A DNA stretch of 64,000 bases from JBMNEH01 sp050948665 (lineage in GTDB: Bacteria > Bacillota > Clostridia > Christensenellales > UMGS416), in the NCBI GenBank assembly GCA_050948665.1, contig JBMNEH010000001.1, forward strand, positions 620,001 through 684,000, in the 5' to 3' direction. The first letter of the stretch is position 1; every line of letters begins with the position of its first letter. Position numbers and translations under genes: made by a program. Shown piece by piece: positions 42,035 to 49,944 of the stretch. The notes beneath the pieces are model-generated. The model was not told the origin of the DNA. It saw only the letters and a list, made by a program, of their open reading frames with translations, and searched no databases.

Positions 42035-43447
42035 ATGAAAAAAGCAACTTGTTTTTTGTTGATAACAGCGCTGTGCGGCATATTGGCTGCCTGCAGCCAA
42101 CCGGAGATACAAATATCTTCCGGCGGCCGGATGGAGGTAATGACCGAAGAAGAGATCGAGGGGCCTGCGCCGGAACCGACCGGAGAGAAAATTGCGGACG
42201 GAAGCGGCGGGGGGGAGGAAACGGAAGAACCGCAGGAAACACCTCTGCCGGAGCCGTCTCCGAATCCTGTAACACAGGAGGAGGAGTTGAATACGGTGGT
42301 ATTTGAAGGCGAAGGCCTTACCGTGATCCTGCGCCGTTTCACCTTCGCGGCGGATCATCAGGCGGTGTTTACCTATGATGTGGTGAGTAATGCGCCCGAG
42401 GAGCTGACCTGCAGCCTGAAGCTGAACTCGGCGAACTGTTACAGCCTGGCGAACCAGACGATCGAGGGTTTTTGCACGGAGTCTCATAACGATACCTGGA
42501 CCGTTTCTCCCGGTACTTCCGTTACTCTGGAAGCGCAGTATTGCCTCCGGGATCCCGGCACCAGAAAAATCGGGATGACTCATTTCGACCATTTTTCCGT
42601 CAACACGGTGGTTACCCGCAAACATCCGGACGGCTGGGATGAGACGCTGGCGGATGAAATCACCTATGTGGAAGTTACCGGCGCGCCGGATCCCGACTAT
42701 CTGAATCCAGAAGGAGATATCCTCTATACGGATGATCTGCTCACCGTGACCTCCCTGGGCTATGAGTCCGAAACAAAGTTGCTGTATGTCTACCTGGGCT
42801 TCCGAAACGAAGGAAAGGATGACACTATCTGCATATTCCCCGGCGTGAACGGGACGACCTGGCAATCAAAGTTTTTCCTGATGGAGGAGTATGATATTCG
42901 GGTCAACTGCTGCAAAATGGCCATACTAGCCCTGGATATGAAGCCGATGATGGATCAGCTGGGGGTGGAACAGCCCTCTTCATTGCAGCTTGCCATCAAT
43001 TTCTACGGGCAGAGGTGGCAGCCTGTGACGCTGTCCGTCCCGCTGGAGTCCCCGGCGCCTGCAATGGCTTATCCTTGGGCAGAAAATCCGATCGGAGAGA
43101 CGGCGGATCTGTCCCTTTTCTACTATACGCGGATCCTCCGGGAGGGAGGAGACGCCGACCTGATCACCTTCTGCGCGGTGAACAATACGCAAGAAGAGTT
43201 CCTCATCAGCCTGAAGGACGGCGACTATACGGTAGACGGACAACTCTATTCCGCCTGGGGCTATGCTGTGCTGCGGCCGGGAATGGCTACGGTCTTCTCG
43301 GTGGAGATCCACCATAAAGACGACAGCCCCGCCGCGAATGTCACGGGAAACGCTTCCTTTATATTCGACTACTCACCCCAGGTCAAGGGGGAAACGTATT
43401 ATTCCGGCGCCCGCTATTCCGGAACCATTACGATCCCGGTGGAATAA
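42035..43447 (+). CDS. Lipoprotein of unknown function
   Basis: I do not recognise this 470-residue protein. It starts at 42035 with GGAGA nine bases upstream. The lipobox is LAAC (Cys20), and residues 30-85 form an acidic, Pro/Glu/Gly-rich linker. The rest looks all-beta, with three or four sandwich-like segments (for example LTVILRRFTFAADHQAVFTYDV and LLTVTSLGYESETKLLYVYLGFRN), suggesting immunoglobulin-like or DUF4352-like domains. It has no catalytic motif. It probably shares the glpP transcript, but a functional link is not evident. A terminator follows. Confidence 0.75.
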   Translation: MKKATCFLLITALCGILAACSQPEIQISSGGRMEVMTEEEIEGPAPEPTGEKIADGSGGGEETEEPQETPLPEPSPNPVTQEEELNTVVFEGEGLTVILRRFTFAADHQAVFTYDVVSNAPEELTCSLKLNSANCYSLANQTIEGFCTESHNDTWTVSPGTSVTLEAQYCLRDPGTRKIGMTHFDHFSVNTVVTRKHPDGWDETLADEITYVEVTGAPDPDYLNPEGDILYTDDLLTVTSLGYESETKLLYVYLGFRNEGKDDTICIFPGVNGTTWQSKFFLMEEYDIRVNCCKMAILALDMKPMMDQLGVEQPSSLQLAINFYGQRWQPVTLSVPLESPAPAMAYPWAENPIGETADLSLFYYTRILREGGDADLITFCAVNNTQEEFLISLKDGDYTVDGQLYSAWGYAVLRPGMATVFSVEIHHKDDSPAANVTGNASFIFDYSPQVKGETYYSGARYSGTITIPVE

Positions 43448-43467
43448 GCAACCGTGGGATGAACGGA

Positions 43468-43504
43468 AGAACCGCCACTTTCTGTGAAAGGGGCGGTTCT
43501 TTTC
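43468..43504 (+). terminator. Terminator after the lipoprotein gene
   Basis: AGAACCGCC pairs with GGCGGTTCT, and an inner CTTTC/GAAAG stem extends the hairpin. A TTTT run follows. Confidence 0.88.
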
Positions 43505-43563
43505 ATATCAGACAGAAACCCTGCGAGGGTCATTATGGCCGTGTTCCGTACTCTGCCGGACGG

Positions 43564-44505
43564 CTACAGCAGCCCCAGGGCGCCCAATGTATAAATCCAG
43601 AGGAACATTGTAAGGATGGAGCCCAGTGAGGTAAAGACGACGATCTGCGCAGCCAGGTCACCGTCTCCCTCCATTTGCCGCGCCATCGTAAAGGATGAGA
43701 CCGCCACCGGAGAACCCAGCATGGTCAGTAAGGAAACCAGTTCTATCCCCCGAAAGCCCAACGCAACCGCAATAGGCATAAACAACAGGGGCACGATAAG
43801 CAGCCGGCCCGAAACTGTTAACAGAAGCTGACGGGCATTGCTTCGTACGGTTTTAAAGGTAAAGGATGCGCCGAGCGCGATCAATCCGAACGGGGTGGCA
43901 ACGTTCCCGACATCGTTTACGGTACCGGCGAGAACCTCCGGCAGTGTAATGCCTGTCAGCTTGATCAACAGCCCCAACAGCGTGGCGATGATCAGAGGAT
44001 TGGTGATAATGCCTTTCAATATTTTGCCGATATGCACTTTTCCGGAGCCTCTGTGGACTTCCAGCGCCACTACAGCCAAGCCGTTGAACAAGGGGATCAC
44101 CACAAGGCTCATCATACAGGGCACACCGCCGGCGTTCTCTCCGTAGATCGCCAGCGCAACAGGGAGCCCGTAAATCACATAATTACTCCGGAAGATGCCC
44201 TGTATCATGACCCCGCGTTTGGCGTTATCTTTCTCACACGCGCGGACAAGGAAAAAAGCCAATAAAAAAGAAGCCACGATCGCGCAGCCGGCAAAGATCA
44301 GTAGCTTGGGATTGAGCAGGGAGGCGATATCCGCCTTATAGATATTGTTGAAGAGAAGAACCGGCAGAAAAACAGTGAAAAGCAGCCGGCTCATTTTTTG
44401 CAGAGAGTGATCGTCCACCAGTTTCAACAGCTTGATGCCGTAGCCCAACGCCATCATCAGAAAGAGGGGGAGTACTACTTTCAGGGATATGATCAAATTT
44501 TCCAT
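43564..44505 (-). CDS. AEC family transporter
   Basis: The 313-residue protein has about ten membrane helices in the two-fold layout of the auxin efflux carrier (AEC) family. Bacterial members move malate, lactate, other organic acids or amino acids. The first helix begins VVLPLFLMMALGYGIK, and the second half carries LIALGASFTF, a typical AEC segment. The start lies three bases after the plsC stop codon with only a weak ribosome binding site, so translation is probably coupled to plsC. The substrate is unknown. Confidence 0.86.
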   Translation of the reverse strand: MENLIISLKVVLPLFLMMALGYGIKLLKLVDDHSLQKMSRLLFTVFLPVLLFNNIYKADIASLLNPKLLIFAGCAIVASFLLAFFLVRACEKDNAKRGVMIQGIFRSNYVIYGLPVALAIYGENAGGVPCMMSLVVIPLFNGLAVVALEVHRGSGKVHIGKILKGIITNPLIIATLLGLLIKLTGITLPEVLAGTVNDVGNVATPFGLIALGASFTFKTVRSNARQLLLTVSGRLLIVPLLFMPIAVALGFRGIELVSLLTMLGSPVAVSSFTMARQMEGDGDLAAQIVVFTSLGSILTMFLWIYTLGALGLL

Positions 44506-44508
44506 CGC

Positions 44509-45237
44509 TTATAAACCTGTCTCTTTCTGTTCTGCTTCCGGTCCCCGGACCGGCTTCTTCAACTGCCGCTCCAGTTCTTTACCCAGGCACACCACCCTCT
44601 GCCGCAGTGTTTCGCAGGCCTTTGTCAAGGCTTCCTGGAAGGGGAGAGACGGGTCAATCAGGGTATCGGCGGTGATGGGCTCTCCTATGATGACCGAGAC
44701 CCGCTCCCGGATATACCGGCCTTTTATATGCATGGGCAGTATGGGCACACCGACTTGGTGGGCCAATATGACCGCTCCGGGCTGAAAGCGGAGCAGAGAG
44801 CCCTTTTCGTGGGGAAGGGGAAGCCGTCCCTCGGGGAAGAGGATGACTACGCCGCCTCTCTTCAATGTCTTCGCGGTCTCCTGCACCGCGGTCAGGTCCA
44901 ATGCCGAGCGCTCTACCTTGATGAACCCCAAATGATGCAGAAGCCAGGCAAAGGGCTTATTTTTTTGGTACAGCACTTCGGCAGCCATCACCCTTACCTC
45001 ACGGAACAGGAATACATAAGCCAGAAACAACCCGTCCATGACTGTGCGGTGGTTGGCCACGATGATGCCGCCCTGCTTCAACGGCGCGTAACGGTTTTTC
45101 GGCGCGCCGGGAGCACGAAACAACTTATACCGCAGCGCCGGCCATAGGCCGGGCAGTGCCGTGATTTTACCGAATATCTGAAAGGGAAACTGTATCATAA
45201 ATCCGATAACTCCCCCAGCGGGGTTTGCCCGCGTCAT
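44509..45237 (-). CDS. plsC: 1-acyl-glycerol-3-phosphate acyltransferase (PlsC-like)
   Basis: This is a membrane-associated acyltransferase that makes phosphatidic acid from lysophosphatidic acid. The acceptor motif NHRTVMD (His and Asp catalytic) and the PEGR motif are intact, as is the third-block pattern GVPILPMHIKG. The ATG at 45237 has no good ribosome binding site and falls at the predicted transcript start. The ATG at 45198, with GGGGGAG eleven bases upstream, is a credible alternative and would shorten the protein from 242 to 229 residues. It is followed by the AEC transporter gene. Confidence 0.85.
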   Translation of the reverse strand: MTRANPAGGVIGFMIQFPFQIFGKITALPGLWPALRYKLFRAPGAPKNRYAPLKQGGIIVANHRTVMDGLFLAYVFLFREVRVMAAEVLYQKNKPFAWLLHHLGFIKVERSALDLTAVQETAKTLKRGGVVILFPEGRLPLPHEKGSLLRFQPGAVILAHQVGVPILPMHIKGRYIRERVSVIIGEPITADTLIDPSLPFQEALTKACETLRQRVVCLGKELERQLKKPVRGPEAEQKETGL

Positions 45238-45243
45238 GTCACT

Positions 45244-45272
45244 ATTCTACACTGATTCAGTCAGAAAAACAA
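45244..45272 (-). promoter_or_regulatory. Promoter of plsC
   Basis: On the minus strand TTGTTT (45272-45267), a 17-bp spacer and TAGAAT (45249-45244) form a promoter. The spacer holds an 11-bp dyad, ACTGA-T-TCAGT (45251-45261). The expected transcript start is at or next to position 45237. Confidence 0.65.
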
Positions 45273-45293
45273 GACATCCCCTGTATCTATGGG

Positions 45294-45324
45294 AAAAGCC
45301 CGGCAGACTTGCGGACTGCCGGGC
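45294..45324 (-). terminator. Terminator of the lipoprotein gene at 45338
   Basis: GCCCGGCAG (45298-45306) pairs with CTGCCGGGC (45316-45324), and the minus strand continues TTTT. It lies 14 bases after the stop codon. Confidence 0.85.
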
Positions 45325-45337
45325 AAGAAGGCGGGGA

Positions 45338-46645
45338 TCAGGGGTCGTAGGGCAGGGTCTCACTGGGGGTATTCCCTCCGGCGACTCCGTAGAGGGTCAC
45401 GGTGATGAAGTATCCATCCTCAGAATCGATGATGCTCTTAAACAGATAATAACTCCCTTCCGGACCGAAGATGTATTTGCTGCCGTACCAGGTGGTACCG
45501 ACTGCGTACTCCAGACGGTAGTTGTTCTGGGGTAAAGAGACGGTGAACTCGTCACCTCCCCGGATATAACAGGTCATATACTCGGTTCCCGTATCGTTCA
45601 AATCGGTGCCGGGCAGCAGATAGAACCTGAGGAAATAATCTCCGCGGGCGGCAGAGGTCTTGATGATTACCCGGTTACCGAAGCTGGTGCCGGAGAGGAT
45701 CTTTGTAGAGGGCCGGAGCTGCTCAGTGACCCGATAGGCAGCGTATATCCGCTGGGCAGCATCTTCCTCGGCAAAGGCTTTGGTAGCTTCCAACTCATCC
45801 TCGGCTACAGAAATCTCCGTCTGGGAGACATTGCCGGCAGCGTCGGTGACTAGCGTGAAGGTGCCGTCGAGCATGGGGATCTGATCGGTATCCGGCAGGT
45901 CGTTAAGGTCGAGAGTAACGGTGATGACCCGGTCGTCATAAAACACCTCGTCCCAGGCCTCCACCGCTTGATCGGCCAATATCTGATAGAGGATACCGGG
46001 ATCGGCATAGCGGAAACCGAAGAGGTACCGCCCCTCGCCCACCTTTTCCAGCGAGGTGATCTCTATTGGGTAATTGCTGCCGAAGATGTTGCGGAGTTCT
46101 CTTAATGCGGTATCTGCCAGCGCCAACTCCTCCCGGATGCCGGAATTCTCAAACACAGTTTTTCCCAGGGCAAGGAGTTGCGCCTCAAGGCCGGTCTGGA
46201 CAGTTTTCATATCGGCTTCCGAAAGCTGACAGCTCCAGGTATCACCCAGTTTGATAAAGGTGATGCCTATCGTCCGAGGCGCGGTGACAGGAAGAGCACC
46301 GCTGTTGATGACTTTTTTGCCCTCTTGGACAAAACGGGTAAGATAATCCTCTTCCAAAGCACCGGCGTCCGCACCCAGAGAAAGCTCCGGGAGCGCGCAA
46401 TCCACGTCTTCTGCATTAAGCTGGGCAACATCCGGTACCAATATCTCCAGCTTGCCATGCGCGATTTCACCCGAAAGCTTCTGGGCTTTCAGCTGAGCCG
46501 AAGCATCCCGGATTTCAAAATACAGGTTGTCATACGCCTGTACGGCGGCGGACAGTGCTTCCAACTGCTTCGGGACTTGAGAACAGCCCGAAAGCAAAAT
46601 TAAAGCCGCCAACAGCACCAAGGGGAGAATGGGTCTACGTTTCAT
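45338..46645 (-). CDS. Lipoprotein of unknown function
   Basis: This 435-residue surface protein is not one I recognise. The start is the ATG at 46645 with AGGAGG eight bases upstream. The signal peptide ends in the lipobox LLSGC (Cys20). An N-terminal part (about 25-180) is rich in Leu, Ala and Glu and probably helical, and the C-terminal part (about 300-435) looks beta-rich (for example DYFLRFYLLPGTDLND and FTVSLPQNNYRLEYAVGTTWYGS). There is no enzymatic motif. It has its own promoter and terminator and forms a single-gene unit. Confidence 0.75.
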   Translation of the reverse strand: MKRRPILPLVLLAALILLSGCSQVPKQLEALSAAVQAYDNLYFEIRDASAQLKAQKLSGEIAHGKLEILVPDVAQLNAEDVDCALPELSLGADAGALEEDYLTRFVQEGKKVINSGALPVTAPRTIGITFIKLGDTWSCQLSEADMKTVQTGLEAQLLALGKTVFENSGIREELALADTALRELRNIFGSNYPIEITSLEKVGEGRYLFGFRYADPGILYQILADQAVEAWDEVFYDDRVITVTLDLNDLPDTDQIPMLDGTFTLVTDAAGNVSQTEISVAEDELEATKAFAEEDAAQRIYAAYRVTEQLRPSTKILSGTSFGNRVIIKTSAARGDYFLRFYLLPGTDLNDTGTEYMTCYIRGGDEFTVSLPQNNYRLEYAVGTTWYGSKYIFGPEGSYYLFKSIIDSEDGYFITVTLYGVAGGNTPSETLPYDP

Positions 46646-46677
46646 TTTGCGCCTCCTGCACATTTCTCGATTACCTG

Positions 46678-46706
46678 ATTATAGCGATTCCATCCGGTTT
46701 TGTAAA
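46678..46706 (-). promoter_or_regulatory. Promoter of the lipoprotein gene
   Basis: On the minus strand TTTACA (46706-46701), a 17-bp spacer and TATAAT (46683-46678) lie 32 bases before the start codon. Confidence 0.78.
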
Positions 46707-46719
46707 GAAAAAATCACCT

Positions 46720-47823
46720 TCAGATCCGTTTCAAGGTATATTCCCGGGTGCCGATCCCCAGCTTTTCCGCATGCTCGACGCAGGACATCCAGTTGGTGGT
46801 AGGAAATACCGCGCGGAAATGATCCGTGTCAGGTACGGCTTTGTCCAGCAGGGAGCCCTTTACTGGACTTTGAGTGTTTACGGCATCCGCGCAGGCCACA
46901 TCCAGCGCCACCGGGTCAAAGGAGGCAAACATGCCGATGTCCGGTACGATGGGGATGTCATTTTCGGAATGGCAATCGCAGTAGGGGGAGATATCGATGG
47001 CCAGAGAAATGTGAAAACAGGGGCGGCCCTGCACCACTGCCTTGGCGTATTCCGCGATCTTGCAGTTCAATATATCGTTGGCCTCGTTGTTGGTGGGCCC
47101 GATGGCATCCACGGGGCAAACGCCGATACAGCGTCCGCAGCCAACACATTTGGAGGGATCGATCTCCATTTTTCCTTCCCGGAGCACCGGACCCTCATGG
47201 GCGCAGATCCGGGCGCATTTACCGCAGGCAATGCACAACACCCGCTCCACCTCGGGCTTACCGGCATAGTGCATCTCCATCTTTCCTGCCCGGGAACCGC
47301 AGCCCATGCCGAGGTTTTTTAACGCGCCGCCAAAACCGGTGTTCTCATGCCCTTTGAAGTGGTTCAAAGAGATGATAATGTCTGCGTCCATGATGGACTT
47401 GCCGATTTTCGCCTCCCGCACATACGTTCCACCTTCAACCGGTACTTCTACCTCGTCGGTGCCCAGAAGCCCGTCCGCAATGATCGTATGGACGCCGGTG
47501 GCGAAGGGGTTATACCCGTTGGTGTAGGCAGAATCCAGATGCTCCAGCGCATTCTTCCGGCCGCCCACGTAGAGAGTGTTGCAGTCGGTCACAAAAGGCC
47601 TGCCGCCCAATTCCTTTATATAGTCACAGACGACTTTTGCATAATTCGGTCGCAGAAACGCGAGATTTCCCGGTTCCCCGAAATGAAGTTTTAACGCCAC
47701 AAACTTGTTCTTAAAGGGGATGTTGCCCATGCCCGCCGTCTCCAGCAGCCGCCGCAGTTTTTGCAGAAGATTCTCGGTATCTACCGCGTGCATATCCGTA
47801 AACCAAACCTTTGATGCTTCCAT
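46720..47823 (-). CDS. DUF362 protein with two 4Fe-4S clusters
   Basis: This 367-residue protein combines a DUF362 domain with two ferredoxin-like clusters. The cluster motifs are CIACGKCARIC and CVGCGRCIGVCP, each with four cysteines. DUF362 segments include VALKLHFGEPGNLAFLRP and IIISLNHFKGHENTGFGGALKNLGMGCGS. Such proteins are common in anaerobes and are thought to take part in electron transfer, but the reaction is unknown. The start at 47823 has AGGAGG ahead of it. A longer reading to 47922 has no such site and runs into the promoter of the divergent gene. Confidence 0.88.
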   Translation of the reverse strand: MEASKVWFTDMHAVDTENLLQKLRRLLETAGMGNIPFKNKFVALKLHFGEPGNLAFLRPNYAKVVCDYIKELGGRPFVTDCNTLYVGGRKNALEHLDSAYTNGYNPFATGVHTIIADGLLGTDEVEVPVEGGTYVREAKIGKSIMDADIIISLNHFKGHENTGFGGALKNLGMGCGSRAGKMEMHYAGKPEVERVLCIACGKCARICAHEGPVLREGKMEIDPSKCVGCGRCIGVCPVDAIGPTNNEANDILNCKIAEYAKAVVQGRPCFHISLAIDISPYCDCHSENDIPIVPDIGMFASFDPVALDVACADAVNTQSPVKGSLLDKAVPDTDHFRAVFPTTNWMSCVEHAEKLGIGTREYTLKRI

Positions 47824-47900
47824 ATAATACCTCCTGTATGATTCGGTATCTCCATTATACCCCACATACGGGGAATTGTGTACCCGGGGTTTTGCCATAA

Positions 47901-47936
47901 ATACGGGATTGACTTTAGTCAATATACCCGTATAAT
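47901..47936 (+). promoter_or_regulatory. Promoter of the GPH transporter gene inside a long dyad
   Basis: TTGACT (47909-47914), a 16-bp spacer and TATAAT (47931-47936) form the promoter. The inverted repeat ATTGACT-TT-AGTCAAT (47908-47923) covers the -35 box. Outside it ATACGGG (47901-47907) is matched by CCCGTAT (47927-47933), so the dyad runs from before the -35 box into the -10 box with a three-base offset. This suggests a tightly controlled promoter. Confidence 0.75.
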
Positions 47937-47957
47937 GACTATAAAAAGGAGGAAAAA

Positions 47958-49331
47958 ATGTATTCGTTGGATAAAAAGTGGAAAGAACTGCTATACGGGG
48001 CGTCCGGCTTCGGGCCCAATCTCCTAATGGTGCTGATGATGGCGTATTTTACCGATGCGGTGTATCCTGTTGCCCTGTCAGCGGATAAGGCCAATTGGAG
48101 CATCACGGGGTATACCCTGATCATGCCTTCGATTTGGGGTGTTCTGTGGATGCTCGGCCGGATTTTCGACGGTGTGATCGATATCCCCATGGCCCATTTT
48201 ACGGATGGTCTCCGCACAAGGTGGGGACGCCGCCGCCCGGTGATCGTTGGCGCCTTTATCCCCATGGTTGTGGGATTTGTATGCTGCTGGACACCGCTTC
48301 AGCTTAAGGAATACAGCCTGGTAAATACCCTTTGGATCATGGTGATGGCGGTTATTTTCTTTGCCGGATATACCATGTGTTTGCTGGGATTTTACGGCAG
48401 CTTGTCAGTAGCCTGTAAAGATGAAGCCCAGCGTATGCGCGTCTCCAGCATCAAATCTGTTTTTGATACCATCGGCTACTGCCTGGTATATGCCCTGCTT
48501 CCGGTGTTTATCGGCAAGGGCATTAACATCCGTACTCTCGTGATGTACTGCCTCCCTCTGATGCTGACCATCATCATACCGATATTCCTTCTGAAAGAGG
48601 GAGTGAAGTACGAGGGAGAGGCGGCTCTGATAAAGACGGAAGAAGAACGGACGACCCTTGCGCAAAGCTTTGCGGTTGTTTTCCGTAATAAGCAGTTCCT
48701 GACCTGGATGGCTCCGAATGCCTGCTCCTTTTTCGGACTGCAGATGTTCCTTGTGTCCCAGAACGCCTTGATATCCGGCTGGATGAATCTGGGCGCCGGC
48801 TACGCCGCCATTATGAATACAGCCGCTTTCGCACCGGTACCTTTTGCGTTGTTGCTGTTCTACCGTGTTTACAGGAAAAAGGGCGTACGCTTTGCGTACC
48901 AGCTTGCGCTGCTGCTGTTCGCTATCTCCGTGCTCAACTTTGTGGTGGGGGGAGCGGTTTTCTGGGGAGACGCGGTGCTGCCCCGTCTGTTGATCGGCTG
49001 CATCGGCGGCACCCTGTCCAGTTATTCCATCGGGGCCTTCTTTGCGATGCCCTACCTGGTGCCGACACAGATCGCCACAATAGAAAGGGAACGTACCGGG
49101 CGGGATCACTCGGCAATGTACTTCGCGGTACAGGCGCTGCTGACTTCCGTGGTCGGAGCGATCTCCGGCGGCCTGGTCTACGAGTACGTAAAAGGTATTA
49201 CCTTCCCCTGGCTGGAGAAAGCGGGACTGGTCATCGTGCCGATCATAGTATGCATCGCCTGCCTGGCCGGATTCTTCCTCTGTTTCCGTATGCCCAGGAA
49301 TTACAGCGCCCAGCCCGAACAAAAGGATTGA
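47958..49331 (+). CDS. GPH family sugar:cation symporter (MelB-like)
   Basis: The 457-residue protein has about twelve helices and the glycoside-pentoside-hexuronide (GPH) pattern. The loop after helix 2 reads GRIFDGVIDIPMAHFTDGLRTRWGRRRP, which contains the conserved cation-site aspartates of MelB-type carriers. These transporters bring in melibiose, lactose, glucuronides or pentosides with Na+ or H+. A GH42 beta-galactosidase gene lies 0.6 kb downstream on the same strand, so a beta-galactoside is a reasonable substrate guess. It has its own promoter, an AGGAGG site and a terminator. Confidence 0.9.
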   Translation: MYSLDKKWKELLYGASGFGPNLLMVLMMAYFTDAVYPVALSADKANWSITGYTLIMPSIWGVLWMLGRIFDGVIDIPMAHFTDGLRTRWGRRRPVIVGAFIPMVVGFVCCWTPLQLKEYSLVNTLWIMVMAVIFFAGYTMCLLGFYGSLSVACKDEAQRMRVSSIKSVFDTIGYCLVYALLPVFIGKGINIRTLVMYCLPLMLTIIIPIFLLKEGVKYEGEAALIKTEEERTTLAQSFAVVFRNKQFLTWMAPNACSFFGLQMFLVSQNALISGWMNLGAGYAAIMNTAAFAPVPFALLLFYRVYRKKGVRFAYQLALLLFAISVLNFVVGGAVFWGDAVLPRLLIGCIGGTLSSYSIGAFFAMPYLVPTQIATIERERTGRDHSAMYFAVQALLTSVVGAISGGLVYEYVKGITFPWLEKAGLVIVPIIVCIACLAGFFLCFRMPRNYSAQPEQKD

Positions 49332-49342
49332 TCGATAAAACG

Positions 49343-49373
49343 ACTGCCCCGGTGCACACCGGGGCAGTTTTTT
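49343..49373 (+). terminator. Terminator after the GPH transporter gene
   Basis: A 12-bp stem (ACTGCCCCGGTG and complement) is followed by a TTTTTT run. Confidence 0.93.
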
Positions 49374-49461
49374 ATACCGCTGCGCAACTGTCAGCCGGCC
49401 GGAAACACGCTGTCTGACCGGCAGCTTCCGCAAGTTTTCCGGGCACAATACCCGGAACAGG

Positions 49462-49863
49462 CTATTTCCCGCCGACCCACAGAAAAATAAGACCGCCGAT
49501 TGTCAGTATCAGGCCGACTATGCCAAGTACAAATGCCAACCGTACCTGCTTTTCACAGTGATAGAGCCGCACATCCTCCGGGTCGTCCTGGGCGACCAAC
49601 AGCATGACCCCCTTTTCCGCTGTCGGCTTCCGGGAGTAGCCCTCCCGGGATACGGTTTCATAATCCTTCCCGTCCAGATGGTAGGACAGCTTGGGAATGT
49701 AAAACAGCCCCCCGTCTGCCTCCTGCCGCTCTTCCCAGGCCACAATATTGCCGAGGAGCTGCCGTCTGTCCTTGGAACGCTTCTGTATCCGTTTCATGAG
49801 TGAAATGGTGAGAAAATTCAATAAAATCCCTACCATCGTCACAATGTAAAACAGAATATCCAT
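49462..49863 (-). CDS. Small membrane protein, DUF3592-like
   Basis: This 133-residue protein has a membrane helix at each end (residues 2-22 and 107-130) and a soluble middle of about 80 residues. The middle reads like the DUF3592 pattern, KLSYHLDGKDYETVS then KGVMLLVAQDDPEDVRLYHCEK. Function is unknown. It stands alone between the transporter and the beta-galactosidase genes on the opposite strand. GGAGAG precedes the start. An upstream TTGCGG-N17-TATGAT on the minus strand may be its promoter. Confidence 0.72.
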   Translation of the reverse strand: MDILFYIVTMVGILLNFLTISLMKRIQKRSKDRRQLLGNIVAWEERQEADGGLFYIPKLSYHLDGKDYETVSREGYSRKPTAEKGVMLLVAQDDPEDVRLYHCEKQVRLAFVLGIVGLILTIGGLIFLWVGGK

Positions 49864-49872
49864 TTTCTCTCC

Positions 49873-49926
49873 TTGTGCTTTTCCGTAAAATCCGATACAA
49901 TCATATCATACGCGGCGGTTTGCCGC
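49873..49926 (+). promoter_or_regulatory. Promoter and leader hairpin of the beta-galactosidase gene
   Basis: TTGTGC (49873-49878), a 17-bp spacer and TACAAT (49896-49901) form the promoter. GCGGC (49912-49916) and GCCGC (49922-49926) make a small hairpin at the transcript start, before the ribosome binding site. Confidence 0.62.
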
Positions 49927-49944
49927 AATAAAAGGGAGGTAACC

